Below are positions 24,708 to 33,932 of a DNA stretch of 64,000 bases, piece by piece. A program made the position numbers and the translations under genes. Within the stretch, counting starts at the first letter, position 1. Each line of letters begins with the position of its first letter. The stretch is from F23-D06 sp963643165. Its GTDB lineage: Bacteria; Bacteroidota; Bacteroidia; Bacteroidales; WCHB1-69. The notes below the pieces were generated by a model, which was given only the letters and a program-made list of their open reading frames with translations, made no database searches and was not told the DNA's origin. The stretch spans positions 20,766 through 84,765 of the forward strand of contig CAVIJD010000004.1 in the NCBI GenBank assembly GCA_963643165.1, read 5' to 3'.

Positions 24708-26216
24708 ATGAAAGAAAGTACAGCTATGAGCATGAATCCGCTGGTAAACTACCTCAAAAAGAGTCCGAGCGAATTCACAAAATCTGACATCATTAAGTAT
24801 GTGGAAGAGAATGACATCAAGATGGTCAACTTCCATTATGTGGCCGGCGACGGCAGACTGAAAACCTTGGCCTTCATTCTCAACAACCGCGACTATCTGG
24901 AACAGATCCTTTCAAACGGAGAGCGCGTGGATGGGTCCAACATCTTCCCGGACTTCATCCATGCAGGTTCTTCAGACCTGTACGTCATTCCACGTTTCTC
25001 CACTGCTTTCATCCATCCGTTCGCAGACATCCCCACCCTTTCATTCCTCTGCTCGTACTACAACAAAGACGGGCAGCCGCTTGAAAACTCTCCGGAATAC
25101 ATCTTGCGCAAGGCTTGCAAATCCTTCACGGAAGTTACGGGCATGTATTTTCAAGCCATGGGAGAGTTGGAGTATTATGTCATCGGACCGGCTGAAGAGT
25201 TTTACACGATTCCCGACCAGCGCGGCTATCACGAGTCGTCGCCTTTCACAAAATTCGAGAGTTTCAGGGCTGAGTGCATGTACAACATTGCCAAAGCCGG
25301 CGGACAAATCAAGTACGGCCATTCTGAAGTGGGCAACTTCACGATGGACGGCAAGATTTATGAGCAGAACGAAATCGAATTCCTGGTCACCGACGTGCAG
25401 CAGGCTGCCGACCAGTTAGTGCTCGCCAAATGGATCATCCGCAACCTCGCCTACAAGCACGGCTTGGACGTCACCTTTGCGCCCAAAATCACCAGCGGGA
25501 AAGCCGGCAGCGGACTTCACATCCACACCTGCATCGTGAACGCCAACGGCAAAAACCAGTATGTCACGAAAGGCAAACTCAACTCCATAGCCAAAACCGC
25601 CATCGCCGGATACATGACCTGTGCCGGCTCGCTGACCGCCTTCGGAAACACCAATCCGACTTCTTATTTCAGGCTTGTGCCGCACCAGGAAGCGCCGACC
25701 TCCATCTGCTGGGGCGACCGCAACCGTTCGGTGCTGGTGCGCGTGCCGCTGGGCTGGACCCACAAAAACGACATTGTGGCCGAACTCAACCCGCTGGAAA
25801 AACCCGTCAACAAAGACCGCTCGCAAAAACAGACCGTTGAGTTCCGCTGCCCCGACGGCTCCGCCGACATCTACCTGCTGCTGGCCGGACTGGTCTGCGC
25901 CGCACGACATGGCTTTGAGATGGAAGGCGCCCTTGACTTTGCCGCCAAAACTTACGTGGACGTTGACATCCACCGTCCCGAAAACAAAAAACTTGTCGAT
26001 AGCCTGGCCCAACTCCCCTCCTCCTGCTGGGAATCAGCCGATGAACTGAGCCGCCACCGCGACATCTTCGAAAATCACGGCGTCTTCAACAACGAAATGA
26101 TCGACGACATCGTGAAAAGACTGAAGGCTTTCAACGACAAGGACATCCGAAAAGAAATCGAAAAAGACCCCGAGGTTATGAACCGACTGGTCCGCGAACA
26201 TTTCTATTGCGGATAA
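24708..26216 (+). CDS. glnA: Glutamine synthetase, type I-like
   Basis: The 502-aa enzyme makes glutamine from glutamate, ammonia and ATP. The beta-grasp N-terminal domain (DIKMVNFHYVAGDGRLKTLAFIL) is followed by catalytic motifs: MGELEYYVIG for metal-binding Glu, KAGSGLHIHTCIV, the NPTSYFRLVPHQEAPTSICWGDRNRSVLVRVP ATP-binding stretch and VEFRCPDGSADIYL. Tyr adenylylation-site context is not obvious. An upstream Met-rich start (MKESTAMSMNPL) leaves the exact start uncertain by up to 8 codons. A terminator follows directly, so it is monocistronic. The pruA gene nearby also serves glutamate metabolism. Confidence 0.95.
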   Translation: MKESTAMSMNPLVNYLKKSPSEFTKSDIIKYVEENDIKMVNFHYVAGDGRLKTLAFILNNRDYLEQILSNGERVDGSNIFPDFIHAGSSDLYVIPRFSTAFIHPFADIPTLSFLCSYYNKDGQPLENSPEYILRKACKSFTEVTGMYFQAMGELEYYVIGPAEEFYTIPDQRGYHESSPFTKFESFRAECMYNIAKAGGQIKYGHSEVGNFTMDGKIYEQNEIEFLVTDVQQAADQLVLAKWIIRNLAYKHGLDVTFAPKITSGKAGSGLHIHTCIVNANGKNQYVTKGKLNSIAKTAIAGYMTCAGSLTAFGNTNPTSYFRLVPHQEAPTSICWGDRNRSVLVRVPLGWTHKNDIVAELNPLEKPVNKDRSQKQTVEFRCPDGSADIYLLLAGLVCAARHGFEMEGALDFAAKTYVDVDIHRPENKKLVDSLAQLPSSCWESADELSRHRDIFENHGVFNNEMIDDIVKRLKAFNDKDIRKEIEKDPEVMNRLVREHFYCG

Positions 26217-26229
26217 CCTGACATCTTCA

Positions 26230-26263
26230 CGGAGGCACAAAGAATGTTGTGCCTCCGTTTTTT
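26230..26263 (+). terminator. Terminator of glutamine synthetase gene
   Basis: CGGAGGCACAA (26230-26240) pairs perfectly with TTGTGCCTCCG (26247-26257) and is followed by six T. Confidence 0.92.
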
Positions 26264-26297
26264 CCACTTACAAAATCTTTGCACCTTAACTATTTTT

Positions 26298-26798
26298 ATG
26301 AACTTTGTCCCTGTAATTATAACTGCCATCATAGCCTCTGCCGTTGTTGTGGTTGCCAAAATGCTTATTGAATACCGACTGAAAGCACAAGTCATAGAAC
26401 ACAAAAAGAGTTCTGAAAACATTGTGCTTCCCTTGCGGCTTCAGGCATACGAAAGAATGGCGCTCTTCTTGGAGCGCATAGAGCCGAACCAGTTGGTTAT
26501 GCGCATCCATGCCCCCGGCCTGACTGTGGCCCAAGAACAAAACCTCCTGCTGACCGCCATCCGGTCGGAGTTCGAACACAACCTGTCGCAACAGATCTAC
26601 CTTTCCAACAGCGTCTGGAACGAAGTATGCAATGCCAAAGACGACATCATGGAAATCATCAACACCGTGGCTGAACAGATGGATGCAGACACGACGGGGC
26701 AAACTTTCGCAGAATCTCTGCTGATAGCCGCCTCGCAAAAGCCGGTAGTTGAAAAAGCCTTGAACATACTGAAAGCAGACATGCATAAAATGTTTTAG
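26298..26798 (+). CDS. Small membrane-anchored protein, 166 aa, unknown function
   Basis: The start is set at the ATG at 26298; an in-frame upstream Met at 26244 lies inside the glnA terminator and is rejected. The protein has an N-terminal membrane helix (residues 2-22, NFVPVIITAIIASAVVVVAKM) and a cytoplasmic helical part (SENIVLPLRLQAYERMALFLERIEP; LLTAIRSEFEHNLSQQIYLSNSVWNEV). This resembles a conserved uncharacterised Bacteroidota family (DUF7935-like), recognised only by general pattern. A weak -7-like sequence (AATCTTTG, 26274-26281) precedes it. It sits between glnA and pruA, each with its own promoter. Confidence 0.7.
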   Translation: MNFVPVIITAIIASAVVVVAKMLIEYRLKAQVIEHKKSSENIVLPLRLQAYERMALFLERIEPNQLVMRIHAPGLTVAQEQNLLLTAIRSEFEHNLSQQIYLSNSVWNEVCNAKDDIMEIINTVAEQMDADTTGQTFAESLLIAASQKPVVEKALNILKADMHKMF

Positions 26799-26831
26799 TC
26801 TGCGGGCGCAACTTTGCAAGCCATCTTTTTG

Positions 26832-26839
26832 TATCTTTG
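26832..26839 (+). promoter_or_regulatory. -7 box for pruA
   Basis: TATCTTTG lies 51 bases upstream of the chosen start (26891), with TTTG at 26813-26816 as a possible -33 element. An alternative upstream start at 26837 would fall inside this box. Confidence 0.7.
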
Positions 26840-26890
26840 CTCTGCTTTTTAAAGTCACAACAGACTCCAACCCTTTTTAATAATTATAAT

Positions 26891-28516
26891 ATGAACAACG
26901 CAAATTTTGAATTCAGAGAACCCCAAAACGAACCGGTATATTCGTATGCACCGGGCACGCCTGAACGGAAACTTCTGCAGGCAGAACTTGAAAAGCAGTA
27001 CAACCAAACCATAGAGATTCCTTTGATCATCGGAGGCAAGGAGGTGAAAACCGGCGACATGGGCAAGGTAGTGATGCCGACCAACCACAGCCACGTGCTG
27101 GCCAACTATCACAAAGCCGGCCCGAAAGAGGTGCAAATGGCCATTGACGCCGCATTGGCAGCACGCAAAGGCTGGGAAGAACTCCCCTGGATACAGAGAG
27201 CCTCGGTCATGATGAAGGCCGCCGAACTGCTCGCCACCAAATACAGATACGTGCTGAATGCCGCCTGCATGCTTGGACAGGGCAAGAACCCGATGCAGGC
27301 CGAGATTGACTGTCCTTGCGAAGCCATCGACTTTTTGCGTTTCAACACCTACTTTGCCGCCAAGTTGTACGGACAGCAACCCATCTCCGACCACGCAACG
27401 CTCAACCGCAACGAATACCGCGGACTCGAAGGCTTCGTCTATGCCATCACGCCGTTCAATTTCACCTCAATAGCCCTGAACCTCAACGTGGCTCCGGCCT
27501 TGATGGGCAACGTCACCATCTGGAAGCCGTCAACGACCTCCATTTTGTCCAACTACTACCTGATGAAACTGCTCCAGGAGGCTGGTCTCCCCGACGGTGT
27601 CATCAACTTCCTCCCGGGCAGCGGCTCTGTCATCAGCGAAGTGGCCTTCAAGTCGCCTCATCTGGCAGGCGTCCATTTCACGGGAAGCACCGCCACATTC
27701 AAGAGTTTCTGGAAATTGATTGGCCAAAATATCGACAACTACCGCACATATCCCAAAATTGTGGGCGAAACCGGCGGCAAAGACTTCATCTTCGCACACC
27801 ATACCGCCACCGCACGCGAACTGGCCGTGGCTGTCGTGCGCGGCGCTTTTGAATACCAAGGACAGAAATGCTCCGCCGCCTCCAGAGCCTATATCCCCAA
27901 GTCGCTGTGGCCCGACACGCTGCGCAACATCAACGAGATGACCGCCACCGTGAAGATGGGCGACGTGCGCGAATTTTCAAATTTTGTCAATGCCGTCATT
28001 GACGAGAAGTCGTTCGACAATATCGCCGGCTATATTGACCGCGCCAAAGCTTCTGCCGATGCCGATGTCGTGGTGGGCGGACATTATGACAAGTCTGTGG
28101 GCTATTTTGTGGAACCGACCATTATCGTGGCCAAGAAACCGGACTATGAATCGATGCGCGAGGAGATTTTCGGACCAGTAATCACCGTATTCGTTTATGA
28201 CGATGACAAATACGAAGAGATGCTGCACGTTTGCGACGAGACCTCCCCGTATGCCCTCACCGGGTCTATCTTCGCACAAGACCGTTATGCTGTCGAAACT
28301 GCTGAACGGATTCTGCGCCATGCTGCGGGCAATTTCTACATCAACGACAAGCCGACTGGCGCCGTGGTGGGATGCCAACCTTTTGGCGGCGCAAGAGCCT
28401 CCGGCACGAACGACAAGGCCGGCAGCACACTTAACCTCGTGCGCTGGATCAGCTCCCGCTGCATCAAGGAAACCTATTCTCCTGCAACAGAATATGGCTA
28501 TCCATTCTTAGGATAA
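26891..28516 (+). CDS. pruA: L-glutamate gamma-semialdehyde (P5C) dehydrogenase
   Basis: The 541-aa NAD-dependent enzyme oxidises delta-1-pyrroline-5-carboxylate/glutamate semialdehyde to glutamate, the second step of proline catabolism. Motifs include the NAD-binding TPFNFTSIALNLNVAPALMGN and HFTGSTATFKSFW, the catalytic Glu region GETGGKDFIFAH and the nucleophile Cys in GQKCSAASRAYIP. The C-terminus shows FGGARASGTNDKAGS. The first ~25 residues (EFREPQNEPVYSYAPGTPERKLL) match the P5CDH group with a long N-terminal arm. No proline dehydrogenase domain is fused or adjacent, so it may serve arginine or ornithine degradation as well. Confidence 0.95.
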   Translation: MNNANFEFREPQNEPVYSYAPGTPERKLLQAELEKQYNQTIEIPLIIGGKEVKTGDMGKVVMPTNHSHVLANYHKAGPKEVQMAIDAALAARKGWEELPWIQRASVMMKAAELLATKYRYVLNAACMLGQGKNPMQAEIDCPCEAIDFLRFNTYFAAKLYGQQPISDHATLNRNEYRGLEGFVYAITPFNFTSIALNLNVAPALMGNVTIWKPSTTSILSNYYLMKLLQEAGLPDGVINFLPGSGSVISEVAFKSPHLAGVHFTGSTATFKSFWKLIGQNIDNYRTYPKIVGETGGKDFIFAHHTATARELAVAVVRGAFEYQGQKCSAASRAYIPKSLWPDTLRNINEMTATVKMGDVREFSNFVNAVIDEKSFDNIAGYIDRAKASADADVVVGGHYDKSVGYFVEPTIIVAKKPDYESMREEIFGPVITVFVYDDDKYEEMLHVCDETSPYALTGSIFAQDRYAVETAERILRHAAGNFYINDKPTGAVVGCQPFGGARASGTNDKAGSTLNLVRWISSRCIKETYSPATEYGYPFLG

Positions 28517-28563
28517 GAAATGTATTTGCACATTACTGAATAACATTAACTGTCAACAATATC

Positions 28564-28612
28564 AAGGGTGGTTATAACTCATCGACACTACGGGTTATAA
28601 CTCCCTTTTTTT
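28564..28612 (+). terminator. Terminator of pruA directly in front of folP
   Basis: GGG-T-GGTTATAACTC (28566-28580) pairs with GGGTTATAACTCCC (28592-28605), with G-U pairs and one bulge, then a T7 run. The folP start codon is at 28617, only a few bases after the T run. Confidence 0.75.
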
Positions 28613-28616
28613 CATT

Positions 28617-29456
28617 ATGACCAAACAAATCAACTTTTCGGGCCGACTGCTCTCGCTGGAACGGCCATTGGTGATGGGCATCTTGAACGTCACCGACGAC
28701 TCGTTTTTCGACGGCGGTCGCTACTTGACGGACGATGCCCTGCTGCACCGCGCCGGGCAGATTGTGGACGAGGGAGCAGACATTATCGACATCGGCGCCA
28801 TGTCAACCCGCCCCGGTGCCGAAGATATCGCAGAAAGCACGGAAATAGAACGCATAACGCACGCTGTGCGTATGGTCAGAGAACGCTTCCCCCATGCGGT
28901 CATCTCAGTAGATACCTGGCGTTCTTCTGTCGCCGCGGCCGCCCACAAAAATGGGGCCGACATGATCAACGATGTCTCCGGAGGCACCTTTGACGACCAA
29001 ATGATTCCGACAGTCGGAGAACTGCAGATGCCCTACTGTCTCATGCACACGCCCACCAAACCGGACAAGATGCAGCAGCATACGCAATATGATGACATAC
29101 TGAAAGATATGCTGCAATTTTTCGGCACCCAACTGGAGAAACTACGAAAAGCCGGCGTTCACGACATCATCCTCGACCCTGGCTTCGGGTTCGGCAAGAC
29201 CCTAGAACAAAACTACTTTGTACTCCAGAATCTGGATGCTTTCAAATGTTTTTGTCTGCCCTTGTTGGTCGGCATTTCTCGCAAGTCGATGATTTGTAAG
29301 TTACTCGACTGCACACCCGGGCAGGCGCTGAACGGAACTACCGTGCTCAACACCATCGCCTTGATGAAAGGTGCGCAAATCCTGCGGGTTCATGACGTTC
29401 GCGAGGCCGTTGAGACATGCAAAATCGTCACGGCAACGATTACATCTAACGATTAA
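28617..29456 (+). CDS. folP: Dihydropteroate synthase
   Basis: The 279-aa TIM-barrel enzyme joins p-aminobenzoate to hydroxymethyl-dihydropterin in folate synthesis and is the sulfonamide target. Both signature regions are intact: VMGILNVTDDSFFDGGRYL near the N-terminus and DIIDIGAMSTRPGAEDIAES. Further motifs are ISVDTWRSSVAAAAHKNGADMINDVSGG, DPGFGFGKTLEQNY and GISRKSMI. DDSF replaces the more usual PDSF. A hairpin terminator lies just upstream of the start and a bidirectional terminator downstream. No other folate gene is adjacent. Confidence 0.96.
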   Translation: MTKQINFSGRLLSLERPLVMGILNVTDDSFFDGGRYLTDDALLHRAGQIVDEGADIIDIGAMSTRPGAEDIAESTEIERITHAVRMVRERFPHAVISVDTWRSSVAAAAHKNGADMINDVSGGTFDDQMIPTVGELQMPYCLMHTPTKPDKMQQHTQYDDILKDMLQFFGTQLEKLRKAGVHDIILDPGFGFGKTLEQNYFVLQNLDAFKCFCLPLLVGISRKSMICKLLDCTPGQALNGTTVLNTIALMKGAQILRVHDVREAVETCKIVTATITSND

Positions 29457-29480
29457 GCCGAATAAGCCATTACGACATAG

Positions 29481-29524
29481 AAAAAGGGCTGGCTTCCCGC
29501 AGTGGGAGGCCAGCCCTTTCTTTT
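29481..29524. terminator. Bidirectional terminator between folP and the EF-G paralogue
   Basis: AAAGGGCTGGC (29483-29493) pairs with GCCAGCCCTTT (29509-29519). The loop can extend the stem (TCCC/GGGA). A and T tracts on both sides let it act on both convergent genes. Confidence 0.9.
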
Positions 29525-29556
29525 GGGTATATCTTGCTGCCAAGCAGCTGAAGTTG

Positions 29557-31686
29557 TTACTCTTCGTCTTTGTGTTCTTCTTCGTACTTCTTGATGATTT
29601 CGCCCTGAACATCAGCGGACACTTGCTGGTATTCGGCAAATCTCATGCTGTAAGAAGCACGGCCTGAGGTGATGGAACTCAGCGTGGTGGAGTACTTGTT
29701 CATCTCTGCCAACGGAATCTTGGCGTGGATAATCTGGAACGCACCTTCGTTGTCCATACCCATCATGATGCCGCGGCGTCCCTGAAGGTCGGTCATCACA
29801 TCGCCCATACGGTCAGAGGGGACGAAAATGTCAACATCATAAATCGGCTCAAGAATCTTGGGGCCGGCGTTTTTGAAAGCCTCCTTGAAAGCGTTACGGC
29901 CGGCCAGTTTGAATGCCAACTCGTTGGAGTCAACGGGGTGCATTTTACCGTCGTAAATATTGACCACAATGTCACGTGCGTAGGAGCCGGTAAGCGGGCC
30001 TTCTTCCATCTTCTCCATAATACCCTTGAGAATTGCGGGCATAAAACGGGCATCGATAGCGCCGCCCACGATACAGTTGTTGTAGATCAGCTTGCCGCCC
30101 CAAGGAAGGTCGTAAGTTTCCGTAGCACGGATCGGGTATTTTGTCTGGGTAGGCATGCCGTCATAATAGGACTCGATCAGCATGTGAACCTCGCCGAACT
30201 GGCCAGAGCCGCCCGACTGTTTTTTGTGGCGGTACATAGCCTCAGCCGACTTCGTAATCGTTTCACGATAAGGAATCTTAGGAGCATAATATTCAACCTC
30301 AATCTTGTTGAGTTTCTCAATCATCCACTTCACGATGTTGAGGTGTTGTTCGCCCTGACCAGAAATGATCATCTGTTTCAGCTCTTTCGACTGTTCCATC
30401 AGGAAAGTCGGGTCCGTTTTGCGGATTTCGTTGAGCACCTGACCGAGTTTTTCATCATCGGCGCTGTTTTTGGCTTTCACAGCCGTGCGGAATTTAGGAT
30501 CCGGATAGACCGTAGGCTCGATAATGTCGTCGCCCTTAGCCACAATCGTCGTATTGGTCGGAGTGGATTTCAGTTTGATGGTAGCGACGATATCGCCGGC
30601 GACAGCCTTTTCGACTTCCACTCTATTCTTTCCGGCAAAGACAAGGAGCTGAGAGATTCTCTCCTTCGTGTTGGTGTTATTGTTCATCACATCGTCGGCC
30701 TTGCTGATAGTGCCGTCGCAGACTTTCATAAATGCGACTTCGCCGAGGTGTTGTTCAATCGTAGTCTTGAAGACAAATCCAACGAAAGGTTCAGCGGCGT
30801 TGAAAGCGTGTGCATTGCCGTTGGTGGCTTTCATAATGCGGCCCTCGTCGGGTGTAGGGCAGTTCTTCACCACCAGGTCGAGCAGGCGGTCAATGCCTTG
30901 GTCTGTCTTGGCGGCTGCGCAGATCACCGGGAAAGTTCCGCGGTTAGCGATACCGAGTTTCAGGCCCTTCACCATATCTTCCTCTGACAGGGTGCCTTCC
31001 TCAAAGAACTTGTCCATAAGAGCCTCGTCGTTCTCTGCGGCGGCTTCAATCAAGGCATTGTGCATCTCTTCTGCCTTGTCTTGTTGGTCGGCGGGGATGT
31101 CTTCCACAATCATCTTGCCACCGTTGGCCGGGAATTTGAGCATCTTCATCTGGAGGAGGTCAATCACAGCGTCGAATCCGACACCGGCATTGACGGGGTA
31201 CTGCAACGGCATCACGCTGCCGCCGAAATACTCTTTGAGTTGGTGCATCGTTTCGTCAAAGTTGGCTTTCTCGTGGTCGAGTTGGTTGACGACAAACATC
31301 ACGGGGACTTCCATAGCCTTCGTGCGGCGCCATTGGATCTCGGCACCCACGTCCACGCCATTCTGGGCATTGATTACCATCAAAGCCGTATCAACCACGC
31401 GCAGAGCGCCAATCGTTTCACCAATGAAATCATCAAAACCCGGACAATCAATCATATTGATCTTCGTGCCCTCAAATTCAGCATACATCACCGTGCTCTG
31501 TATCGACTGTTGTCTTTCCAGTTCCACGTCACGATAGTCAGATATCGTATTCTTGTCTTCCACCGTTCCTCTTCTGCTGATGACGCCGCCATGGAACGCC
31601 ATTGCCTCAGCCAAGGTCGTCTTACCTACACGGTTACCGCCTATAAGGGCAATATTTCTGATCTCTTTTGTTTGATAGATTTTCAT
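29557..31686 (-). CDS. EF-G paralogue (EF-G2-like) with degenerate GTPase motifs
   Basis: The 709-aa protein has all five EF-G domains in order: G, II, III, IV and V. The P-loop is kept as GGNRVGKT (16-23). However, the G3 motif DTPGH is DCPGF (80-84), so the catalytic His is Phe. G4 NKxD is NQLD (134-137), and the switch I RGIT is replaced by QSIQ (60-63). In Bacteroides thetaiotaomicron a second EF-G (EF-G2) reported to lack GTPase activity supports translation during starvation and gut colonisation. This gene looks like its orthologue, by inference. It stands alone with its own -7 box and a shared terminator. Confidence 0.88.
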   Translation of the reverse strand: MKIYQTKEIRNIALIGGNRVGKTTLAEAMAFHGGVISRRGTVEDKNTISDYRDVELERQQSIQSTVMYAEFEGTKINMIDCPGFDDFIGETIGALRVVDTALMVINAQNGVDVGAEIQWRRTKAMEVPVMFVVNQLDHEKANFDETMHQLKEYFGGSVMPLQYPVNAGVGFDAVIDLLQMKMLKFPANGGKMIVEDIPADQQDKAEEMHNALIEAAAENDEALMDKFFEEGTLSEEDMVKGLKLGIANRGTFPVICAAAKTDQGIDRLLDLVVKNCPTPDEGRIMKATNGNAHAFNAAEPFVGFVFKTTIEQHLGEVAFMKVCDGTISKADDVMNNNTNTKERISQLLVFAGKNRVEVEKAVAGDIVATIKLKSTPTNTTIVAKGDDIIEPTVYPDPKFRTAVKAKNSADDEKLGQVLNEIRKTDPTFLMEQSKELKQMIISGQGEQHLNIVKWMIEKLNKIEVEYYAPKIPYRETITKSAEAMYRHKKQSGGSGQFGEVHMLIESYYDGMPTQTKYPIRATETYDLPWGGKLIYNNCIVGGAIDARFMPAILKGIMEKMEEGPLTGSYARDIVVNIYDGKMHPVDSNELAFKLAGRNAFKEAFKNAGPKILEPIYDVDIFVPSDRMGDVMTDLQGRRGIMMGMDNEGAFQIIHAKIPLAEMNKYSTTLSSITSGRASYSMRFAEYQQVSADVQGEIIKKYEEEHKDEE

Positions 31687-31735
31687 TATGAATTGATATT
31701 AGTTGAAATAATGATTATTATAATGTAAACGGCGG

Positions 31736-31743
31736 CAAATATA
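31736..31743 (-). promoter_or_regulatory. -7 box for the EF-G paralogue
   Basis: The minus strand reads TATATTTG, 50 bases upstream of the start at 31686. It lies 71 bases from the divergent box of the NIF3-family gene. Confidence 0.7.
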
Positions 31744-31814
31744 CACTTTTTTATAATAGTGCCATTGTCTCATGACGCACTTTTGCACATTTGAAGACAA
31801 TGGTTTTCTTTTTG

Positions 31815-31822
31815 TACTTTTG
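31815..31822 (+). promoter_or_regulatory. Promoter of the NIF3-family gene
   Basis: TACTTTTG matches the -7 consensus, and TTTG at 31790-31793 lies 21 bases upstream as -33 element. The chosen start (31847) is 24 bases downstream. Confidence 0.78.
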
Positions 31823-31846
31823 CGGCAGTTTTTAATATTCGGATTT

Positions 31847-32944
31847 ATGAAAATCAAAGAGGTTGTTTCCGTTCTGGAACGTAGATTCCCGCTCTGTCTG
31901 CAAGAAGACTTCGACAATTGCGGCGTGCAATGCGGCGATGTGCAACAAGAGGTGACAGGCGTGCTGGTCTGTTTCGAGTTTTCAACGAAGGTTCTGGACG
32001 AGGCATTGGCCATGAACGCGAACCTCGTCATCGCTCACCATCCGCTGATGCTCAAACGCGGCATCTGCAAGATTGAGCCAACCAACACCGTGGGCGCAAT
32101 CCTTTGCAAAGCTATGGCTAACCACCTGACACTCTACTCTATGCACACCAACATCGACAGTGCCGAGGGCGGCGGCAACGATGCTTTCGCTGAAAGGCTG
32201 GGGCTCTGCAACATCTCCGTACTCGTTCCGGCGACCGGACTGTACCGCAAAGTCGTGACTTTTGTACCGCAAAGCCATACCGCCCGCCTGAAAGACGCCT
32301 TGGCAGAGATCGGCTGTGGCATTCAAGGGAACTATGACCGCTGCAGTTACCGGATGCAAGGCACCGGCAACTTCCGCCCCCTGCCCGACGCAAACCCTTT
32401 TGTGGGTGAACCGCTCCGTGAAGAGGAGGTCGCAGAAGACCGGCTGGAAATGATTTTCCCCGCCAACCTTCAGAAAAAGGTTATCGCTACCATTTACGAG
32501 ACACACCCCTACGAAGAGCCCGCCTTCGACATACTCAAGCTGGAAAACCCGGACCGGAAAAATGGCCTCGGACGCACAGGATATTTGCCAGAACCCATGG
32601 GAACAACTGATTTTCTGCACTATGTGAAAGAAAAGATGAATCTCCAAGTTGTTCGCTGGTACGGAGCGCCCGATCAAACCATCCGGAAAGTGGCGGTCTG
32701 CGGCGGCGGCGGGGCTTCGTTTATCGAACAGGCTGCGGCTGCCGGCGCCGACGCCTACGTCACCGGCGACGTCAAGTACCACGACTTCTTCCGGGCCAAT
32801 GGCAAGATGCTCATCGCCGACATCGGACACTATGAAGGAGAGTTTTTTATCAAAGAAATTATACACAAAGCATTAAACGAAAATTTTAGTACCTTTGCCG
32901 TCGCCATTTCCAAATTGGACACATTAGAAATACAGTATATATAA
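31847..32944 (+). CDS. NIF3/YbgI family dinuclear metal-centre protein
   Basis: The 365-aa protein belongs to the NIF3 family, sometimes named GTP cyclohydrolase 1 type 2. It forms toroidal hexamers with a two-metal site, but its reaction is not settled. N-terminal motifs FDNCGVQCGD and VIAHHPLMLKRG and the C-terminal GDVKYHDFF and DIGHYEGE supply metal ligands. A central PII-like insert (~125-245, KVVTFVPQSHTARLKDALAEIGCG; THPYEEPAFDIL) is typical of the long form. An upstream Met at 31772 precedes the promoter and is rejected. A zinc-ribbon protein gene follows after 29 bases, a conserved pairing. Confidence 0.93.
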   Translation: MKIKEVVSVLERRFPLCLQEDFDNCGVQCGDVQQEVTGVLVCFEFSTKVLDEALAMNANLVIAHHPLMLKRGICKIEPTNTVGAILCKAMANHLTLYSMHTNIDSAEGGGNDAFAERLGLCNISVLVPATGLYRKVVTFVPQSHTARLKDALAEIGCGIQGNYDRCSYRMQGTGNFRPLPDANPFVGEPLREEEVAEDRLEMIFPANLQKKVIATIYETHPYEEPAFDILKLENPDRKNGLGRTGYLPEPMGTTDFLHYVKEKMNLQVVRWYGAPDQTIRKVAVCGGGGASFIEQAAAAGADAYVTGDVKYHDFFRANGKMLIADIGHYEGEFFIKEIIHKALNENFSTFAVAISKLDTLEIQYI

Positions 32945-32973
32945 CTAATTGATAATTAAGTAATTGCAATAAT

Positions 32974-33879
32974 ATGCCGACAAAAAAAGCTGTGCCGAGC
33001 GAAGCATCTGAAAACGTAGAAACGACCCCTACTGCTACCATTCTTGAAGAAGAAGTTACGATTGAGAAAACGTCAGACGGTGTCATAGAGGTCAAAAAGC
33101 ATGAGGTGGCGCAAGGTCATTCCGAGGAGATTTCCATTGAGCAGAAGCTTCTCTCCTTGTATAATCTTCAGCAGATCTGTTCAAAGATTGACGACATCCG
33201 GATGATTCGCGGCGAACTTCCCGAGGAGATTCGCGACAATGAGGACGAGTGCGAGGGCAAACGCACGCGCATCCGCAAATTTGAGGATGAGATTGAGAAT
33301 TTGAAGTTGAAGATTGCGGCCGAGAACACCAAGAAAGAGGAAGCTGCCGCCTCCATCAAGAAGTATGAAGAGCAGCAGAACAACGTCCGCAACAACCGCG
33401 AGTACGAAACGCTCAGCAAGGAGATTGAATACCAGAACCTTGAGATGCAGGTTTCGGACAAGCACAAAGCAAAGTACGAGGCTGAGATTGCCGACAAGGA
33501 AAAGGCCATTGTTGACACCAAAGCCAAACTCGAAGAGTTGGAGGATATTCTCGGACAGAAGAAGTCAGAGTTGGAGGTCATCGTAGCCGACACGGAGAAA
33601 GAGGAGCAGGAGCTGCTCGAGCAGGCCGAAACGCTGAAAGCCAAAGTTGACCAGCGTTTGCTGAATGCCTTTGAAAGAATTCGGAAGAGCGCGCACAACG
33701 GTCTGGCCATCGTGAAAATCGAGCGTGACGCTTGCGGCGGTTGCTTCAGCAAGATTCCACCCCAACGTCAGTTGGACATCGCCTTGCACAAGAAGATCAT
33801 CGTATGCGAAGCCTGCGGCCGTATCTTCATCGACGACAAACTCGTCAACAGCCAGAACGAACCCGTTTTAGCCGAATAA
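32974..33879 (+). CDS. Coiled-coil protein with C-terminal zinc ribbon
   Basis: The 301-aa protein has a low-complexity start (residues 1-50) and a long coiled coil (~55-235, with heptads such as KFEDEIENLKLKIAAENTKKEE). It ends in a C4 zinc ribbon (CGGC ... CEAC, in DACGGCFSKIPPQRQLDI and IIVCEACGRIF). This is the zf-RING_7/DUF164 family, often next to NIF3 genes as here. The family is thought to bind nucleic acid or act as an adaptor, without a settled function. Its terminator is shared with the convergent Gre factor gene. Confidence 0.88.
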   Translation: MPTKKAVPSEASENVETTPTATILEEEVTIEKTSDGVIEVKKHEVAQGHSEEISIEQKLLSLYNLQQICSKIDDIRMIRGELPEEIRDNEDECEGKRTRIRKFEDEIENLKLKIAAENTKKEEAAASIKKYEEQQNNVRNNREYETLSKEIEYQNLEMQVSDKHKAKYEAEIADKEKAIVDTKAKLEELEDILGQKKSELEVIVADTEKEEQELLEQAETLKAKVDQRLLNAFERIRKSAHNGLAIVKIERDACGGCFSKIPPQRQLDIALHKKIIVCEACGRIFIDDKLVNSQNEPVLAE

Positions 33880-33893
33880 AACGGCATACTGAT

Positions 33894-33932
33894 AAAAAAA
33901 GGAGTCCCGCCATTGGTAGGACTCCTTTTTTC
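33894..33932. terminator. Bidirectional terminator between zinc-ribbon and Gre genes
   Basis: AAAAAGGAGTCC pairs with GGACTCCTTTTT around an ~11-base loop, with an A tract on the left and a T tract on the right. The last bases touch the Gre stop codon. Confidence 0.9.

Noticed and set aside
29725..30987. 420-codon open frame on the plus strand
   Set aside because: It is antisense to the EF-G paralogue, has no promoter or family motif, and arises from codon bias of the real gene.
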